Origin: Terrimicrobium sacchariphilum
GTDB lineage: Bacteria; Verrucomicrobiota; Verrucomicrobiia; Chthoniobacterales; Terrimicrobiaceae
Assembly (NCBI RefSeq): GCF_001613545.1
Contig: NZ_BDCO01000003.1
Location: 620,001-684,000, forward strand
Direction: 5' to 3'
Length of the DNA stretch: 64,000 nucleotides
Each line of letters opens with the position of its first letter. The first letter of the stretch is position 1. Positions 42,478 to 50,775 of the stretch are shown here, in pieces. The notes beneath the pieces were generated by a model, which was not told where the DNA came from, did no database searches, and worked only from the letters and a program-made list of their open reading frames with translations. The position numbers were made by a program, and so were the translations under genes.

Positions 42478-42932
42478 TTATCCAGACATCTCGCGCCATG
42501 AGAACCGGGCGAAGTATAGCGGGGAGTGGCCGAAGTGTTTTTTGAAGAGACGCGAGAAATGGTATGTGCTTCATAGCACACCTCGAGGGCGGTCTGCTTG
42601 ACCGGCATTCTTTCGGCGAGGAGCGATTCGGAGGCCCGCAGCATCTTATTGTGGGTCAGTTACTTAAATTGTCTGGATTGGTTGAATTGCTGGAACACCC
42701 GGCAAAGCTGGGTTGGGCGGAGATGCAACTCGGCGGCGAACTCCTCAGCCGGAGAAAATGCTCGTCGATCTAATCCCGGCAGAGTGAAGTTTTCACTGAT
42801 TGATGTGTTCAGCGGCGTCGGTGAGCACACCGCGTCGGTAGCCTTGAGGAGGGATGCGGGGACTTCCGAAGCTTCGGAACCGAAGTAATCGACGGAATAT
42901 TTCGGCAGCGACTGCCGGGCGTCGCTGCGCAT
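42478..42932 (-). pseudogene. AraC-family regulator, inactivated by a nonsense codon and a frameshift
   Basis: The minus strand encodes both HTH motifs of an AraC C-terminal domain in broken form. First helix pair: EEFAAELHLRPTQLCRVFQQ, then QSRQFK, an in-frame TAA (42660-42662) where most relatives have Tyr, and LTHNKMLRASESLLAERM continuing in the same frame. Second: VKQTALEVCYEA, then a one-base loss near 42565, after which the other frame reads YHFSRLFKKHFGHSPLYFAR to a stop at 42478. The N-terminal ligand domain is only partly recognisable and may continue to ~43120 in degraded form. It is a clear regulator relic beside the low-GC interval. Confidence 0.85.
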
Positions 42933-43132
42933 TTCATAGGCGATGCAGGTCGTGGATGCCGAGAAAAGGCTGTGTGTGACCGCATGGATCGATCACGCGG
43001 AGGGGAGGGCTTGCAAGAATCTATCTCGGACCTGAGAGAACCCTCGGCGTTTGGAATGCGGGTAGCTTCTAGTTGACGAGAATAGTGGCATCCCAAGACG
43101 AGCTGGTCAGTTGACACCTTCGCCTATCAGAA

Positions 43133-43309
43133 ATGAAGAAACTAAAACATCTAATCAGCGGGGCGAAGCCATCCAAAGGGTTCAAATCTTCAGGGAGAAG
43201 TGTAGAGCTTTGGAGAGACAAACATTCGCGGAAAAAGCATCGCAAGATGATGTGGCAAACAACTCCATTTGCCGTTGATTTCAAAATTGACTCGATGCGA
43301 CATGAGTGA
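43133..43309 (+). CDS. Possible 58-residue basic protein
   Basis: ATG at 43133, 58 residues, rich in Lys and Arg (MKKLKHLISGAKPSKGFKSS, then WRDKHSRKKHRKMMWQTT). A TTGACA lies about 20 bases upstream but no clear -10 or Shine-Dalgarno follows. Its stop overlaps the start of a second tiny ORF (ATGAGTGA at 43302-43309). No family recognised. The interval is low-GC, so the ORF may be chance. Confidence 0.25.
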   Translation: MKKLKHLISGAKPSKGFKSSGRSVELWRDKHSRKKHRKMMWQTTPFAVDFKIDSMRHE

Positions 43310-43457
43310 CGCAAAACTTACTGGGCCGCCAAGTTTCGTGGACACGACCTATATCCACTATATAAGGTCACCCATAACAGCCGAACCCCAATATATAGAG
43401 ATTCGGCTTGACAAGGCCTTCTTCAGACGGCATTCCTCCAGAGGAAGGGGCGGATGA
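43302..43457 (+). CDS. Possible 51-residue protein overlapping the previous ORF
   Basis: ATG at 43302, 51 residues (begins MSDAKLTGPPSFVDTTYIHY, ends in a basic Arg/Gly tail). The 8-base overlap with the preceding ORF would allow translational coupling. It covers a perfect 7-bp inverted repeat (43379-43408), which argues that the DNA may be functioning as RNA instead. No homologue recognised. Confidence 0.22.
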   Translation: MSDAKLTGPPSFVDTTYIHYIRSPITAEPQYIEIRLDKAFFRRHSSRGRGG

Positions 43458-43571
43458 ATTAGGTTAACGTGATCGTTGCTAATTCCCCGAAGGGGATACC
43501 AATGCACTTGATGAAGTGCCCCCCTCAGTCCCCATACTAGTAAATCCGTGACTTTGTAAATCGTTAAAGAA

Positions 43572-43586
43572 CACGATAACTTCGTG
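43572..43586 (-). terminator. Weak hairpin downstream of tmRNA
   Basis: On the minus strand CACGA and TCGTG form a 5-bp stem around a 5-base loop, followed by TTCTTT. It begins 40 bases beyond the mature 3' end of the tmRNA and could terminate its transcript; the stem is short. Confidence 0.35.
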
Positions 43587-43625
43587 CAATTTCTTACAAG
43601 GGGGCTTTTTCAGATCATAGAAAAC

Positions 43626-43979
43626 TGGAGGCGAGGGGAGTCGAACCCCTGTCCCTGAAGCGTTCAGCGCGACTTTCTACATGCTTAGACGACCAAAGGT
43701 TTTGGAGCGATGCTACGGGTCGTCGCGCTACCCGCTCCTGAGCGTCCACGAAATCGAATTCACTCTTGGCCGCGGTCGCCCCAGCCTTGAGCTAGCCTGC
43801 TGTCGTCGTATTTCCGCCTAGCAGGCGTCACCGGAAACACGTCACGGCACGTTAGGCCGCGAGAGCGAGATCTTCGTAATCTGCGTTTATTTGTTTGATC
43901 CGATTTTTAACGAGGCCAACGAATCATCCTCGGCATGCGGGCCGGGCATCAAACTTCACGTCGAAACCAATACGCCCCC
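43626..43979 (-). ncRNA. ssrA: Transfer-messenger RNA (tmRNA)
   Basis: About 354 bases on the minus strand. The tRNA-like 5' end GGGGGCG pairs with the 3' end CGCCTCC (discriminator A; CCA not encoded). The T-arm reads GGGGTTCGACTCCCC. Near the 5' end are GGTTTCGACG and GCATGCCGAGG with GGCCTCGTTAAAAA, the conserved tmRNA blocks before the message part. The tag reading frame starts at GCA in AAACGCAGAT and reads ADYEDLALAA then TAA, a 10-residue tag with the usual LAA end, as in other bacteria. It rescues stalled ribosomes together with SmpB, whose gene is not here. Confidence 0.95.
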
Positions 43980-43988
43980 GTGTTGGGA

Positions 43989-44018
43989 ATAACATGGCAT
44001 GGTTTTGCGGACTTTCAA
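43989..44018 (-). promoter_or_regulatory. Candidate promoter of ssrA
   Basis: On the minus strand TTGAAA (44013-44018, 5/6 to consensus) and TGTTAT (43989-43994, 4/6) are 18 bases apart; the tmRNA 5' end follows 9 bases later. It overlaps the last codons of the upstream phosphoesterase gene. Confidence 0.45.
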
Positions 44019-44860
44019 GTCCTTGATTCAGGGAGACTGCGCAGGGTGATGATCGCGATTTCCGGAGGGCAGGCGATGCGCACGGGTGGAAAGGACGATC
44101 CTGAGCCGCGCGAGACGTAGACGCGCACAATGGGACCCTGGCAAAGACCTTCCCGGTACTTTTGTCCGTAGCGAGAGGGAAGGTGCGGCGCGCCGATGCC
44201 GGGGATGATGACCTGCCCACCATGGGTATGGCCGCTGAGCATGAGGCCCACGCGCTCATCGCGCAGGGTCTCGGCGTAATCGGGATTGTGACTCAGGAGG
44301 AGAGCCGACTCCGCCGACATCGCGCCTGAGAGCGCCTTGCGAGGGCGCTGCCGGTCCCTCCAAAGGTCGCCCACGCCACCGATGCGAAACTCCGCGCCTC
44401 GTCTGCGCAGGTCGATGCCATCGTTGGTCAGGTCGTAGATGCCGGCGGAGCGGAGAGCGTGTCGCAGGGGGGCTGCTGCGTAATCCGCGTGATCGTGATT
44501 CCCAAGAACGGATACGACCCCGCGCCGGGCCTGCAGACGGGAAAGCTCGCTGACGCAGCCGGGAATCCACGGCCTGCCGCAGTGAATGAGATCGCCGGTG
44601 AGCGCGATGAGGTCGACGTCCTGCAGATTCGTCCGGTCGACGATTTGCCGCAGATAGGAGCGGGGAATCCACTCGCTGTGGTGCAGGTCGGTGAGAAGCG
44701 CGATGCGGAAGCCGTCGAATTCCCGGGGCAGCCCGCGCAGCGTCACACTGGTGCGCGTGACCACGCAGTGCGCCGCCGCCAGGAACGGCCCCAGGGCGAA
44801 CCCCAGGGACGTTCCGGCTATGGCCTTCGCGGCAAGTGAGAGAAAGTCCCGGCGCGTCAC
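44015..44860 (-). CDS. Metallophosphoesterase with Tat signal
   Basis: 281 residues. The N-terminus has a twin-arginine motif (TRRDFLSLAAKAIAG) and hydrophobic core. The calcineurin-like phosphoesterase metal-binding motifs are all present: LLTDLHH, LTGDLIH, LGNHDHADY, LLSHNPDY and LSGHTHGGQ. Close in pattern to the YaeI/YkuE group of membrane-associated phosphodiesterases that act on lipid-linked or cell-surface phosphates. It precedes ssrA on the same strand and its 3' end overlaps the ssrA promoter. Specific substrate unknown. Confidence 0.92.
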   Translation of the reverse strand: MTRRDFLSLAAKAIAGTSLGFALGPFLAAAHCVVTRTSVTLRGLPREFDGFRIALLTDLHHSEWIPRSYLRQIVDRTNLQDVDLIALTGDLIHCGRPWIPGCVSELSRLQARRGVVSVLGNHDHADYAAAPLRHALRSAGIYDLTNDGIDLRRRGAEFRIGGVGDLWRDRQRPRKALSGAMSAESALLLSHNPDYAETLRDERVGLMLSGHTHGGQVIIPGIGAPHLPSRYGQKYREGLCQGPIVRVYVSRGSGSSFPPVRIACPPEIAIITLRSLPESRT

Positions 44861-44867
44861 GGGTTCC

Positions 44868-46094
44868 CTAGTAGGATTCGGTGGCAGCCTTGGGCATGGG
44901 CGGAGGAGTCACTGCGGCCGTCGCCCGGGCGGCAAATTTCTCCGACCAGTTCACCTTGGCGGTGACGACCATGAGGATGGCGAGGGTGATGATCGCGCCG
45001 ATGGTGATGGTCAGCCCCGTGATGCCGTCAAAGAAGAAGCTGTAGCTGAAGAGGACCATGTAGGCGAACTGCGCCGTCGCCGCGAGGCTGGCAAACTTTC
45101 GCCCCTTCGCGAGAAACAGATATCCGGAGACCAGCACCAGCGAGACGATCGCGGAGAGCAGGAAGGCTGCGCCGATGGGAATGAGGTCCACGAGATAGGC
45201 GAAGAGCAACTGAAAGGCGAAGCAGCCCGCCGCGAGGAAGAAGTAATTCATCGGATGCAGGTCGACCTTCAGCAGCAGGCAGAGGATGACGAGGATCGCG
45301 AAGAAGAACAGAAGCGATACCGGAGCAAAGAAGCTGATCCGCGCCGCCGTCGGGCCGGGATTCAGGACCTTTGGCATGTCCATGCCGATCGGGCGCGCGC
45401 CGATCTGGTCGGGGTAATCCCAGGTGAGCGTCCAGCCTTTGGCGGTCTGCTCCCGGTTCGTCGGAGACCCGGTGCCTTCCGGGAAGTCGATGGACCGGAA
45501 ATCGGTCGCCATCTGGAGATTGAACTTCTGTACGCGGGTCTCACTGCCGAACTGATAGCCCCATGAGTCGAGCCCCCGACTGTCGTAGGCGACGACGAGG
45601 ACAGCTTTCTCCTCCGGCGCCAGGGTGACGGCCTCCGTGATGGGCGCGGTGCCGTTGATGGTGGCCTGCGTGGGTTTGCCATTGAGCGTGTAGGCAAAGT
45701 TGTTGTAGCTCGCGTCTGCCGAGGGCAGAGAGAACTGGACGAAGATCGTCTGCGGGATGGGCGTCGGGTTGGTGAAGGTATACTCACCTCGGAAGCCCAC
45801 CGTGTAAGTACGAGCCCAGAGCAATCCCTTGCGTTTGGGCTCATAGCCGAGGCTGACGTGGATCGCGCTCGAAACGGGTCTCAGCGCGGCGCGTCCATTG
45901 GCCTCGGTGGGAGCCTGGTAATACGCTGTCGGGTGGGGCTGCCTCATGACGGGTCCCCAGGTATCGGAGACTCGATCCCAACTGGCGGAGGAGGATTGTC
46001 CGGTCCGCAGGTCCAGCGCTCCGCCGAGGATGAACCACCCCACGGCGGTACAGCAGAAGATGAAGAGGATCGCGAATAAGCGTTTGGTTGTCAT
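44868..46094 (-). CDS. creD: CreD-like inner membrane protein
   Basis: 408 residues. Architecture: N-terminal helix (LFAILFIFCCTAVGWFILGG), a ~230-residue extracytoplasmic beta domain (YTVGFRGEYTFTNPTPIPQT), then about six C-terminal helices beginning ISFFAPVSLLFFFAILVILC. The C-terminal half matches CreD/inner-membrane CreD (the run FFLAAGCFAFQLLFAYLVD and AFLLSAIVSLVLVSGYL). CreD is the membrane output of the CreBC system, linked to envelope stress and colicin tolerance in E. coli. It follows the secreted gene with a 4-base overlap, in an operon with creB and creC. It is shorter than E. coli CreD in the N-terminal part. Confidence 0.85.
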   Translation of the reverse strand: MTTKRLFAILFIFCCTAVGWFILGGALDLRTGQSSSASWDRVSDTWGPVMRQPHPTAYYQAPTEANGRAALRPVSSAIHVSLGYEPKRKGLLWARTYTVGFRGEYTFTNPTPIPQTIFVQFSLPSADASYNNFAYTLNGKPTQATINGTAPITEAVTLAPEEKAVLVVAYDSRGLDSWGYQFGSETRVQKFNLQMATDFRSIDFPEGTGSPTNREQTAKGWTLTWDYPDQIGARPIGMDMPKVLNPGPTAARISFFAPVSLLFFFAILVILCLLLKVDLHPMNYFFLAAGCFAFQLLFAYLVDLIPIGAAFLLSAIVSLVLVSGYLFLAKGRKFASLAATAQFAYMVLFSYSFFFDGITGLTITIGAIITLAILMVVTAKVNWSEKFAARATAAVTPPPMPKAATESY

Positions 46095-47236
46095 GATTTG
46101 GCAGGTTTTTCGGGTTTTTGGTAAAACAGCTGGACGGTGGCGGCGTCGCCTCGGCCGAGTTCGCGCTTCAGCCGCACGAGGTCAGGGCGCGGGGAGGGTT
46201 CAAAGTCGACATTGCCCTGGATGGCGACGGTCTCGTAGGGCTTCGGTATTTCCAGATCCCACCCCAGCTTCTCGATGAGGAAGGGCGCTCCGGGCAGGGT
46301 GACGGAGAACTCCCCGCGCACCGGATCGAAAGCCTTTCCTCGCGCGGTGTAGGTGAGTTCGATCTGCGATTCGCCCTGGCTGGACGGCGGAGGGATCGGC
46401 AGAACGATGTGGCTCGCATCTTTTTCCAAAGGGGCAGCGTTGGAGCCATTCACCCGGCAGGTCAGGATCTCCGCGTCCTGGGGCATGGCCAGCGTCAGGT
46501 CGACGGCGTTGTCGTGGCGAATGATCCAGCCCGTCTTGGCGAGATAGGACCCATCCCGCACGGCACGCATCTCGACGTTGAGCTGACGGATGATGGTGGG
46601 AGCCTCGACGCGTTTGGTAGGGAGAGGCGTTTCGCGAACGATCTTGGGTGTCATTTCGCGGGTGACAGTGATTTTTTCGGCTGCCCCGAGTTGCCAGCGA
46701 AGAGCTTCGCCCTCGGGAGTCGGAGCGCCGAGGCCTGCGACCGTGATGGTTTCCGAGGCGTCGGCGCCTCGGATCGTCAGCGAGCTAAGGGCAGACTCCG
46801 GGATGGACAGATCAAGCGCCCAGCGCCCTGAGGTGTCCCGCGTCGCGGCGGTAAAAACAAGCACCAGCCGGACGCGGGATTTTCCCTCTAGCAAATACTT
46901 CAATCGCCCGCTCAGCACGGAGAGCACAGCGTCCTTGGGTTCCACCCGCTCGACGCGGGCGGCGGAGCCGAGTAGCGGAACAAGCTCGGGGTGGTCTGAG
47001 AAATTCTGGATCTCGAAGGTCGCGGTGCCGGTGACCCGGTCTTTTTCCAGCGTGAGCTGGTAGTCGGCGGAAAGAATGCTGAAGGCGAGCGGCGCGGCCG
47101 GTGGCGGCTCCTTGCGCGCGGCATCCAGCAGGGCTTTCAGCTCCGGATAGCTGAGCGTGACACGCGCTTCGTTAAGAGGGGGCGGTTCCGCCGCGGCGAG
47201 GGCGGCGCTTGCGAGCAGCAGTGAAATCCAGCGCAT
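46091..47236 (-). CDS. Secreted protein inserted between creC and creD
   Basis: 381 residues with a signal peptide (MRWISLLLASAALAAAEP). The mature part is beta-rich with no catalytic motif recognised (LAFSILSADYQLTLEKDRVT, GTATFEIQNFSDHPELVPLL, IELTYTARGKAFD). It overlaps creD by four bases and starts 43 bases after creC, so it belongs to the operon. E. coli creABCD lacks it, but it stands where the system's periplasmic signal or effector would be expected. It may be a partner of the large periplasmic domain of CreD. Function is inference. Confidence 0.72.
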   Translation of the reverse strand: MRWISLLLASAALAAAEPPPLNEARVTLSYPELKALLDAARKEPPPAAPLAFSILSADYQLTLEKDRVTGTATFEIQNFSDHPELVPLLGSAARVERVEPKDAVLSVLSGRLKYLLEGKSRVRLVLVFTAATRDTSGRWALDLSIPESALSSLTIRGADASETITVAGLGAPTPEGEALRWQLGAAEKITVTREMTPKIVRETPLPTKRVEAPTIIRQLNVEMRAVRDGSYLAKTGWIIRHDNAVDLTLAMPQDAEILTCRVNGSNAAPLEKDASHIVLPIPPPSSQGESQIELTYTARGKAFDPVRGEFSVTLPGAPFLIEKLGWDLEIPKPYETVAIQGNVDFEPSPRPDLVRLKRELGRGDAATVQLFYQKPEKPAKS

Positions 47237-47278
47237 GGCCGGAGACTGGCAGGCCCGTGTGAAGCGATGATGAAGAGA

Positions 47279-48745
47279 TTATGAAATCTCCGGGAATTTC
47301 ACCGCGAAGAGCGATCCTTTGCCTGATTCGCTCAGGAACGTCACCGCACCATGGTGCTTTTGGACGATGGACTTCACGATGGCCAGGCCAAGCCCGGTCC
47401 CCCGCCGTCCCGTGGCTGGGTTCACGGTCGTGACGAAGCGGTCGAAGACCTTGGGCTGCAGTTCGGTGGGAATTCCGGCGCCTTCGTCGGCGACCTCGAT
47501 GCGTGATCCGTGGAGGGAAAACCGCACGTGTTTCCCTCGAGGCGTGAATTGCAACGCATTGTCGAGCAGCGCCTCTATTACGCGGCGGAGCTGGTCGGCC
47601 GGCACAGCGATGCGGGTGGCTTCCTCTCCGATGTGCGATTCAAAGACGATGCCTGCCGCCTCGGCCCGTCGGGCGTAATGCTCGGCGACCTCGGCAGCGA
47701 CCGAGTTGAGCGAGGTCTCTGCTGTTTCCGCTGGCTGGGTTTCGATGCGAGACAGGGCGAGGAGATTGGAAACGATCTGGGTGAGCCGGTCGACCTCGGC
47801 CTGGATGTTGCGGAGGAATTTCTGGCGTGTTGACTCGTCCGGACTGTCTTCCAGCACCTCGGCTGCCCCGCGAATGGCGGCGAGCGGAGTTTTCAGCTCA
47901 TGAGAGAAGGTCGCGACCATTTCCTCGACATAGGATTTTCCCTCGAGTTTCAGACGCATGCGCTCAAAGGCACGGGCGAGATCTCCGAGTTCGCTCTTGG
48001 TCCAGGTTTCCAACTTTACTCCGGCCTCGCCATCCGCAATACGCTCCGCGCGTCCTGCCAGATCAGTGATGACTCCGGTGAGGTAGCTCGAGAGAAGATA
48101 GGAGGTGAAAACCGCCATGCAGAAGGCGATCGCGGCCGGGATGGCAAGATCTTGGAACGACCTTAGAATGGATTTGCGGACATCGGCTGTCGTCTTGATC
48201 ACGCTGACCGCTCCGATGATGTTGCCGTGACGGTAGACTGGAAGCGTGCTGAAAAGGACGACTGTCTTGCGATCAGGATCGCGGATCCATCGGCTGCCGT
48301 ATTCGCCTTTCAAAGCCTTGCGTACGTCCCGTTCGTCCGCCCGAGCCAAGCCTTTGGGAAATGCCCCGGTTGTATCCCAGACGACATTGCCGCCGTCGTC
48401 GTAGATCACGATCCGCAGGTCCGGCGAGAAGTCACGGAAGACGCGGGCGTTGATCTCGCGAACGGTCGGGAGATCGGAAAGCGAATCGCTGCCCGAAGAG
48501 GCGAGTGACTCTGCCACGACGAGCGCCGTGTCGATCATGCCGCGTTCCGTGGAGCGCACATGGCTGCGCTCGATGCCGAGGCGCACCTGCCAGAGAAAAT
48601 AGAGCGCCGGCAGAAAGATCGCCACCAGCAGCAGGGCGAGGATCTTCCAATGCAGGCTGTGCAGCGGAGGCGCGAGACGCGAGATAAGGCGCTGAATAAA
48701 ATAGACCGCACGCCAGAATCTGGAAACCGGCTGCCCGGACGTCAT
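47279..48745 (-). CDS. creC: Sensor histidine kinase of CreC type
   Basis: 488 residues. Domains: TM helix ~26-48 (LHSLHWKILALLLVAIFLPA), an extracytoplasmic sensor of ~140 residues (with the CreC-like RIVIYDDGGNVVWDTTG), second TM helix (AIPAAIAFCMAVFTSYLLSS), HAMP, HisKA with phosphoacceptor His near 281 in TFSHELKTPLAAIRGAAEVL, and HATPase_c (ALLDNALQFTPRG, DEGAGIP, GTGLGLAIV). It overlaps creB by four bases. The CreBC system responds to carbon/envelope state in E. coli; the signal here is unknown. Confidence 0.9.
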   Translation of the reverse strand: MTSGQPVSRFWRAVYFIQRLISRLAPPLHSLHWKILALLLVAIFLPALYFLWQVRLGIERSHVRSTERGMIDTALVVAESLASSGSDSLSDLPTVREINARVFRDFSPDLRIVIYDDGGNVVWDTTGAFPKGLARADERDVRKALKGEYGSRWIRDPDRKTVVLFSTLPVYRHGNIIGAVSVIKTTADVRKSILRSFQDLAIPAAIAFCMAVFTSYLLSSYLTGVITDLAGRAERIADGEAGVKLETWTKSELGDLARAFERMRLKLEGKSYVEEMVATFSHELKTPLAAIRGAAEVLEDSPDESTRQKFLRNIQAEVDRLTQIVSNLLALSRIETQPAETAETSLNSVAAEVAEHYARRAEAAGIVFESHIGEEATRIAVPADQLRRVIEALLDNALQFTPRGKHVRFSLHGSRIEVADEGAGIPTELQPKVFDRFVTTVNPATGRRGTGLGLAIVKSIVQKHHGAVTFLSESGKGSLFAVKFPEIS

Positions 48746-49395
48746 GTGGATTCCTCGCGCAGGCGGTAGCCGACTCCTCGCACGGTCTCGATCAGATCAG
48801 GATCGGTCAATTTCTTGCGCAGAGTCTTGATGTGCGCATCCACCGTTCGGTCTGTGACGAGTCCGCCATCCGGCCATGCGCGGTTCAGAAGTTGATCACG
48901 GGTAAAGACTCGTCCCGGCTCCGCCTGCAGGGCGGCCAGCAGGGCAAACTCGATGCGCGTGAGGTCGAGCGATTTGCCCAGGAAGGAGGCGCGATGCGTG
49001 GCGGGATCCACCGAGAGCGCGGCAGGTGGTGGATCTGCGGCACGCTCGAAGCGCCTTGCCACCGCCTTGATCCGGGCGGTGAGCTCGCGCGTGCTGAAGG
49101 GTTTTGCCAGATAATCATCGCCGCCGAGTTCCAATCCCACCACGCGGTCGACCTCCTCGCACCGCGAGGTGAGAAACATGAGCGGAGTTTCCAGCGTGCG
49201 GCGGATCCGGCGGCAGACTTCAAATCCATCAATATCCGGCAGCCCGACGTCGAGTAGGATGAACTCCGCCTCGCCCGCGCGGCGCACCGCCTCGAGGCCG
49301 GATGATACGCAGGTCACGTCATGGCCTTCCCGGCGCAGAGCATAGTCCAGCACCTCAATGATGCCGGGATCGTCTTCCACGACGAGCACTCGCAT
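48742..49395 (-). CDS. creB: OmpR-type response regulator CreB
   Basis: 217 residues. Receiver: acidic pocket E7-D8-D9, phosphoacceptor Asp49 in FILLDVGLPDIDGFEV, FLTSR and YLAKPF. The C-terminal winged HTH (FALLAALQAEPGRVFTRDQL, TVDAHIKTLRKKL, ETVRGVGYRLRE) is OmpR/PhoB class. It is first in the operon creB-creC-secreted-creD. In E. coli CreB binds tandem TTCAC sites in front of creD and other genes; a search of the promoter here was not conclusive. Confidence 0.9.
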   Translation of the reverse strand: MRVLVVEDDPGIIEVLDYALRREGHDVTCVSSGLEAVRRAGEAEFILLDVGLPDIDGFEVCRRIRRTLETPLMFLTSRCEEVDRVVGLELGGDDYLAKPFSTRELTARIKAVARRFERAADPPPAALSVDPATHRASFLGKSLDLTRIEFALLAALQAEPGRVFTRDQLLNRAWPDGGLVTDRTVDAHIKTLRKKLTDPDLIETVRGVGYRLREEST

Positions 49396-49403
49396 CGGAG
49401 CGC

Positions 49404-49811
49404 CTAGAGGAGTTTCAGCGTAAAGGGCGGGGTGTACTCCTCTCCGTTGCTCGCCTTGATCGCGCCGAGAATGGTGAAGACCAGCCAGGCGACAAAGACC
49501 GCAACCGGGAGAATCAACGGGATGATGAGCCAGCCGAGGACCACCATCACGATGCCGCTAACCCAGAGATAGATCGTGTAGGAGATCTGGAAATTCATCA
49601 CGGCTCGTCCCGTTGCGTCGATGGCGGGAGATTCCGGCTTTTTGAGCAGCCACACCACGAGCGGAGCCACGATATTGCCGCAGCTCGGGACGATCAGGCC
49701 TGCAAGACCGCAGAGGTGGATGATCACCTTCCACTGCCGGTCCGAACTGGAAGCCGGAGGGGTGGGGGGAATGGAGGGCGATCCCGGTGTGATGGGCGGC
49801 GGTGTGTCCAT
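49404..49811 (-). CDS. DUF4870 membrane protein
   Basis: 135 residues from ATG 49811; a longer frame to 49991 is antisense to the divergent gene and unlikely. A proline-rich start (PPPITPGSPSIPPTPPASSS) leads to the DUF4870 pattern: WKVIIHLCGLAGLIVPSCGN, IAPLVVWLLKKPESPAIDAT, GRAVMNFQISYTIYLWVSGI and FTILGAIKASNGEEYTPPF. Three to four helices. It ends 9 bases upstream of creB and may be co-transcribed with the cre operon. Function of the family is unknown. Confidence 0.88.
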   Translation of the reverse strand: MDTPPPITPGSPSIPPTPPASSSDRQWKVIIHLCGLAGLIVPSCGNIVAPLVVWLLKKPESPAIDATGRAVMNFQISYTIYLWVSGIVMVVLGWLIIPLILPVAVFVAWLVFTILGAIKASNGEEYTPPFTLKLL

Positions 49812-49896
49812 TCGCGGCTCAATAGCAAAAAGACTCTCCCGCGAGAAGAAATTCCGCCAGTTGCGAAATCCGCCTTTCCGCCGTATCAGTGCGACA

Positions 49897-50766
49897 ATGC
49901 GCAAGGTGGCGGCTCTTTTCCTGTTGGCCGGTGTCGCGGCGGTACAAGCCGCCTCCCTCCCGGAGAACGTGGTTTTTGTCGGCAAGGACAAGTATTACGA
50001 CCTCATTCGAAAAGGGCAGAACGAGGGCTGGGCCAGCCTGCCCATCGGCGAGCGAACCACCCGCGCCGGCCTCGCTCTGGTCGGTACGCCGTACAAAAAC
50101 TACACCCTCGAGCTGGACGACCGCATCGAGACGCCTTGCGTGAACATGAACGGGATGGACTGCTGGACGTTCTTTGAGATTTCGCTCGCCTCAGCCCGTG
50201 CGCTCAAGGTCTCAGCCAATCCCTCTGCCGCCGACATGCTGCGCATGATCGAGCTGGATCGCTACCGCGGCGGGCGCTGCAATGGCATCTTCACCTCCCG
50301 CCTGCATTATCTGGAGCAATGGCTGGCCGATAATCAAAGCCGCGGACTCGTCAAGGACGTGACGCCCGATCTGCCGGGGGCCCGCAAGCTCAATCGCGAG
50401 ATGCGCGAAATGTCCGCCGACTGGAAATCCAGCAAGCAACTGAGGGCCAATCCCAGGCTTGTGCCCGAGCTTGCCCGTATCGAGGATCAGCTTTCCCGGC
50501 GCGGTATTTATTATGTGCCAAAAGCGAAGGTTCCCGCGGCAGAGAAGTATCTGAAAAACGGGGACGTCATCTGCATCGTGACCACCTGGCCGTACGGCTA
50601 CACCTCCCATGTCGGGCTGGCCTATCGCGACAAGAGCGGCGTGCTACGTTTCATGCACGCTTCCAAAAACGCCCGCGAGGTGATCGTGGATACCCGGCTG
50701 AGCGCCTACCTGAATCGCTTCAAGAGCGATGCCGGGATCATGGTTGCCCGGCCCAACGACATCTAG
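49897..50766 (+). CDS. DUF1460 (N-acetylmuramoyl-L-alanine amidase-like) secreted enzyme
   Basis: 289 residues from ATG 49897, which opens a signal peptide (MRKVAALFLLAGVAAVQAAS). The family pattern is clear: ERTTRAGLALVGTPYKNYTL, the probable catalytic Cys in NMNGMDCWTFFE, RLHYLEQWLADNQSRGLVKD, and the His in TWPYGYTSHVGLAYRDKSGV. Members adopt an NlpC/P60-like fold and cut peptidoglycan peptides or amide links. It is divergent from the DUF4870 gene (85 bases apart) and convergent with ubiE. An extended frame to 49621 does not fit the signal peptide. Confidence 0.9.
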   Translation: MRKVAALFLLAGVAAVQAASLPENVVFVGKDKYYDLIRKGQNEGWASLPIGERTTRAGLALVGTPYKNYTLELDDRIETPCVNMNGMDCWTFFEISLASARALKVSANPSAADMLRMIELDRYRGGRCNGIFTSRLHYLEQWLADNQSRGLVKDVTPDLPGARKLNREMREMSADWKSSKQLRANPRLVPELARIEDQLSRRGIYYVPKAKVPAAEKYLKNGDVICIVTTWPYGYTSHVGLAYRDKSGVLRFMHASKNAREVIVDTRLSAYLNRFKSDAGIMVARPNDI

Positions 50767-50775
50767 CCGCGCCGG

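Larger units (their letters stand above)
42933..43625. other. Low-GC interval between AraC relic and ssrA: possible relic N-terminus, two tiny ORFs, several hairpins
   Basis: No long gene is present. Bases 42933-43120 may be the decayed 5' end of the AraC gene. Perfect inverted repeats are visible at 43379-43408 (AGCCGAA and TTCGGCT, 7 bp), 43485-43497 (TCCCC/GGGGA), 43505-43520 (GCACTT/AAGTGC) and 43572-43586 (CACGA/TCGTG). Base composition is clearly more AT-rich than the flanking genes. Such intervals at the 3' side of ssrA often mark island integration, but no integrase or duplicated ssrA end was found here. Confidence 0.6.

Noticed and set aside
43626-43979. Protein-coding frames across the ssrA region
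   Set aside because: Conserved tmRNA blocks, paired ends and tag frame explain the DNA fully.
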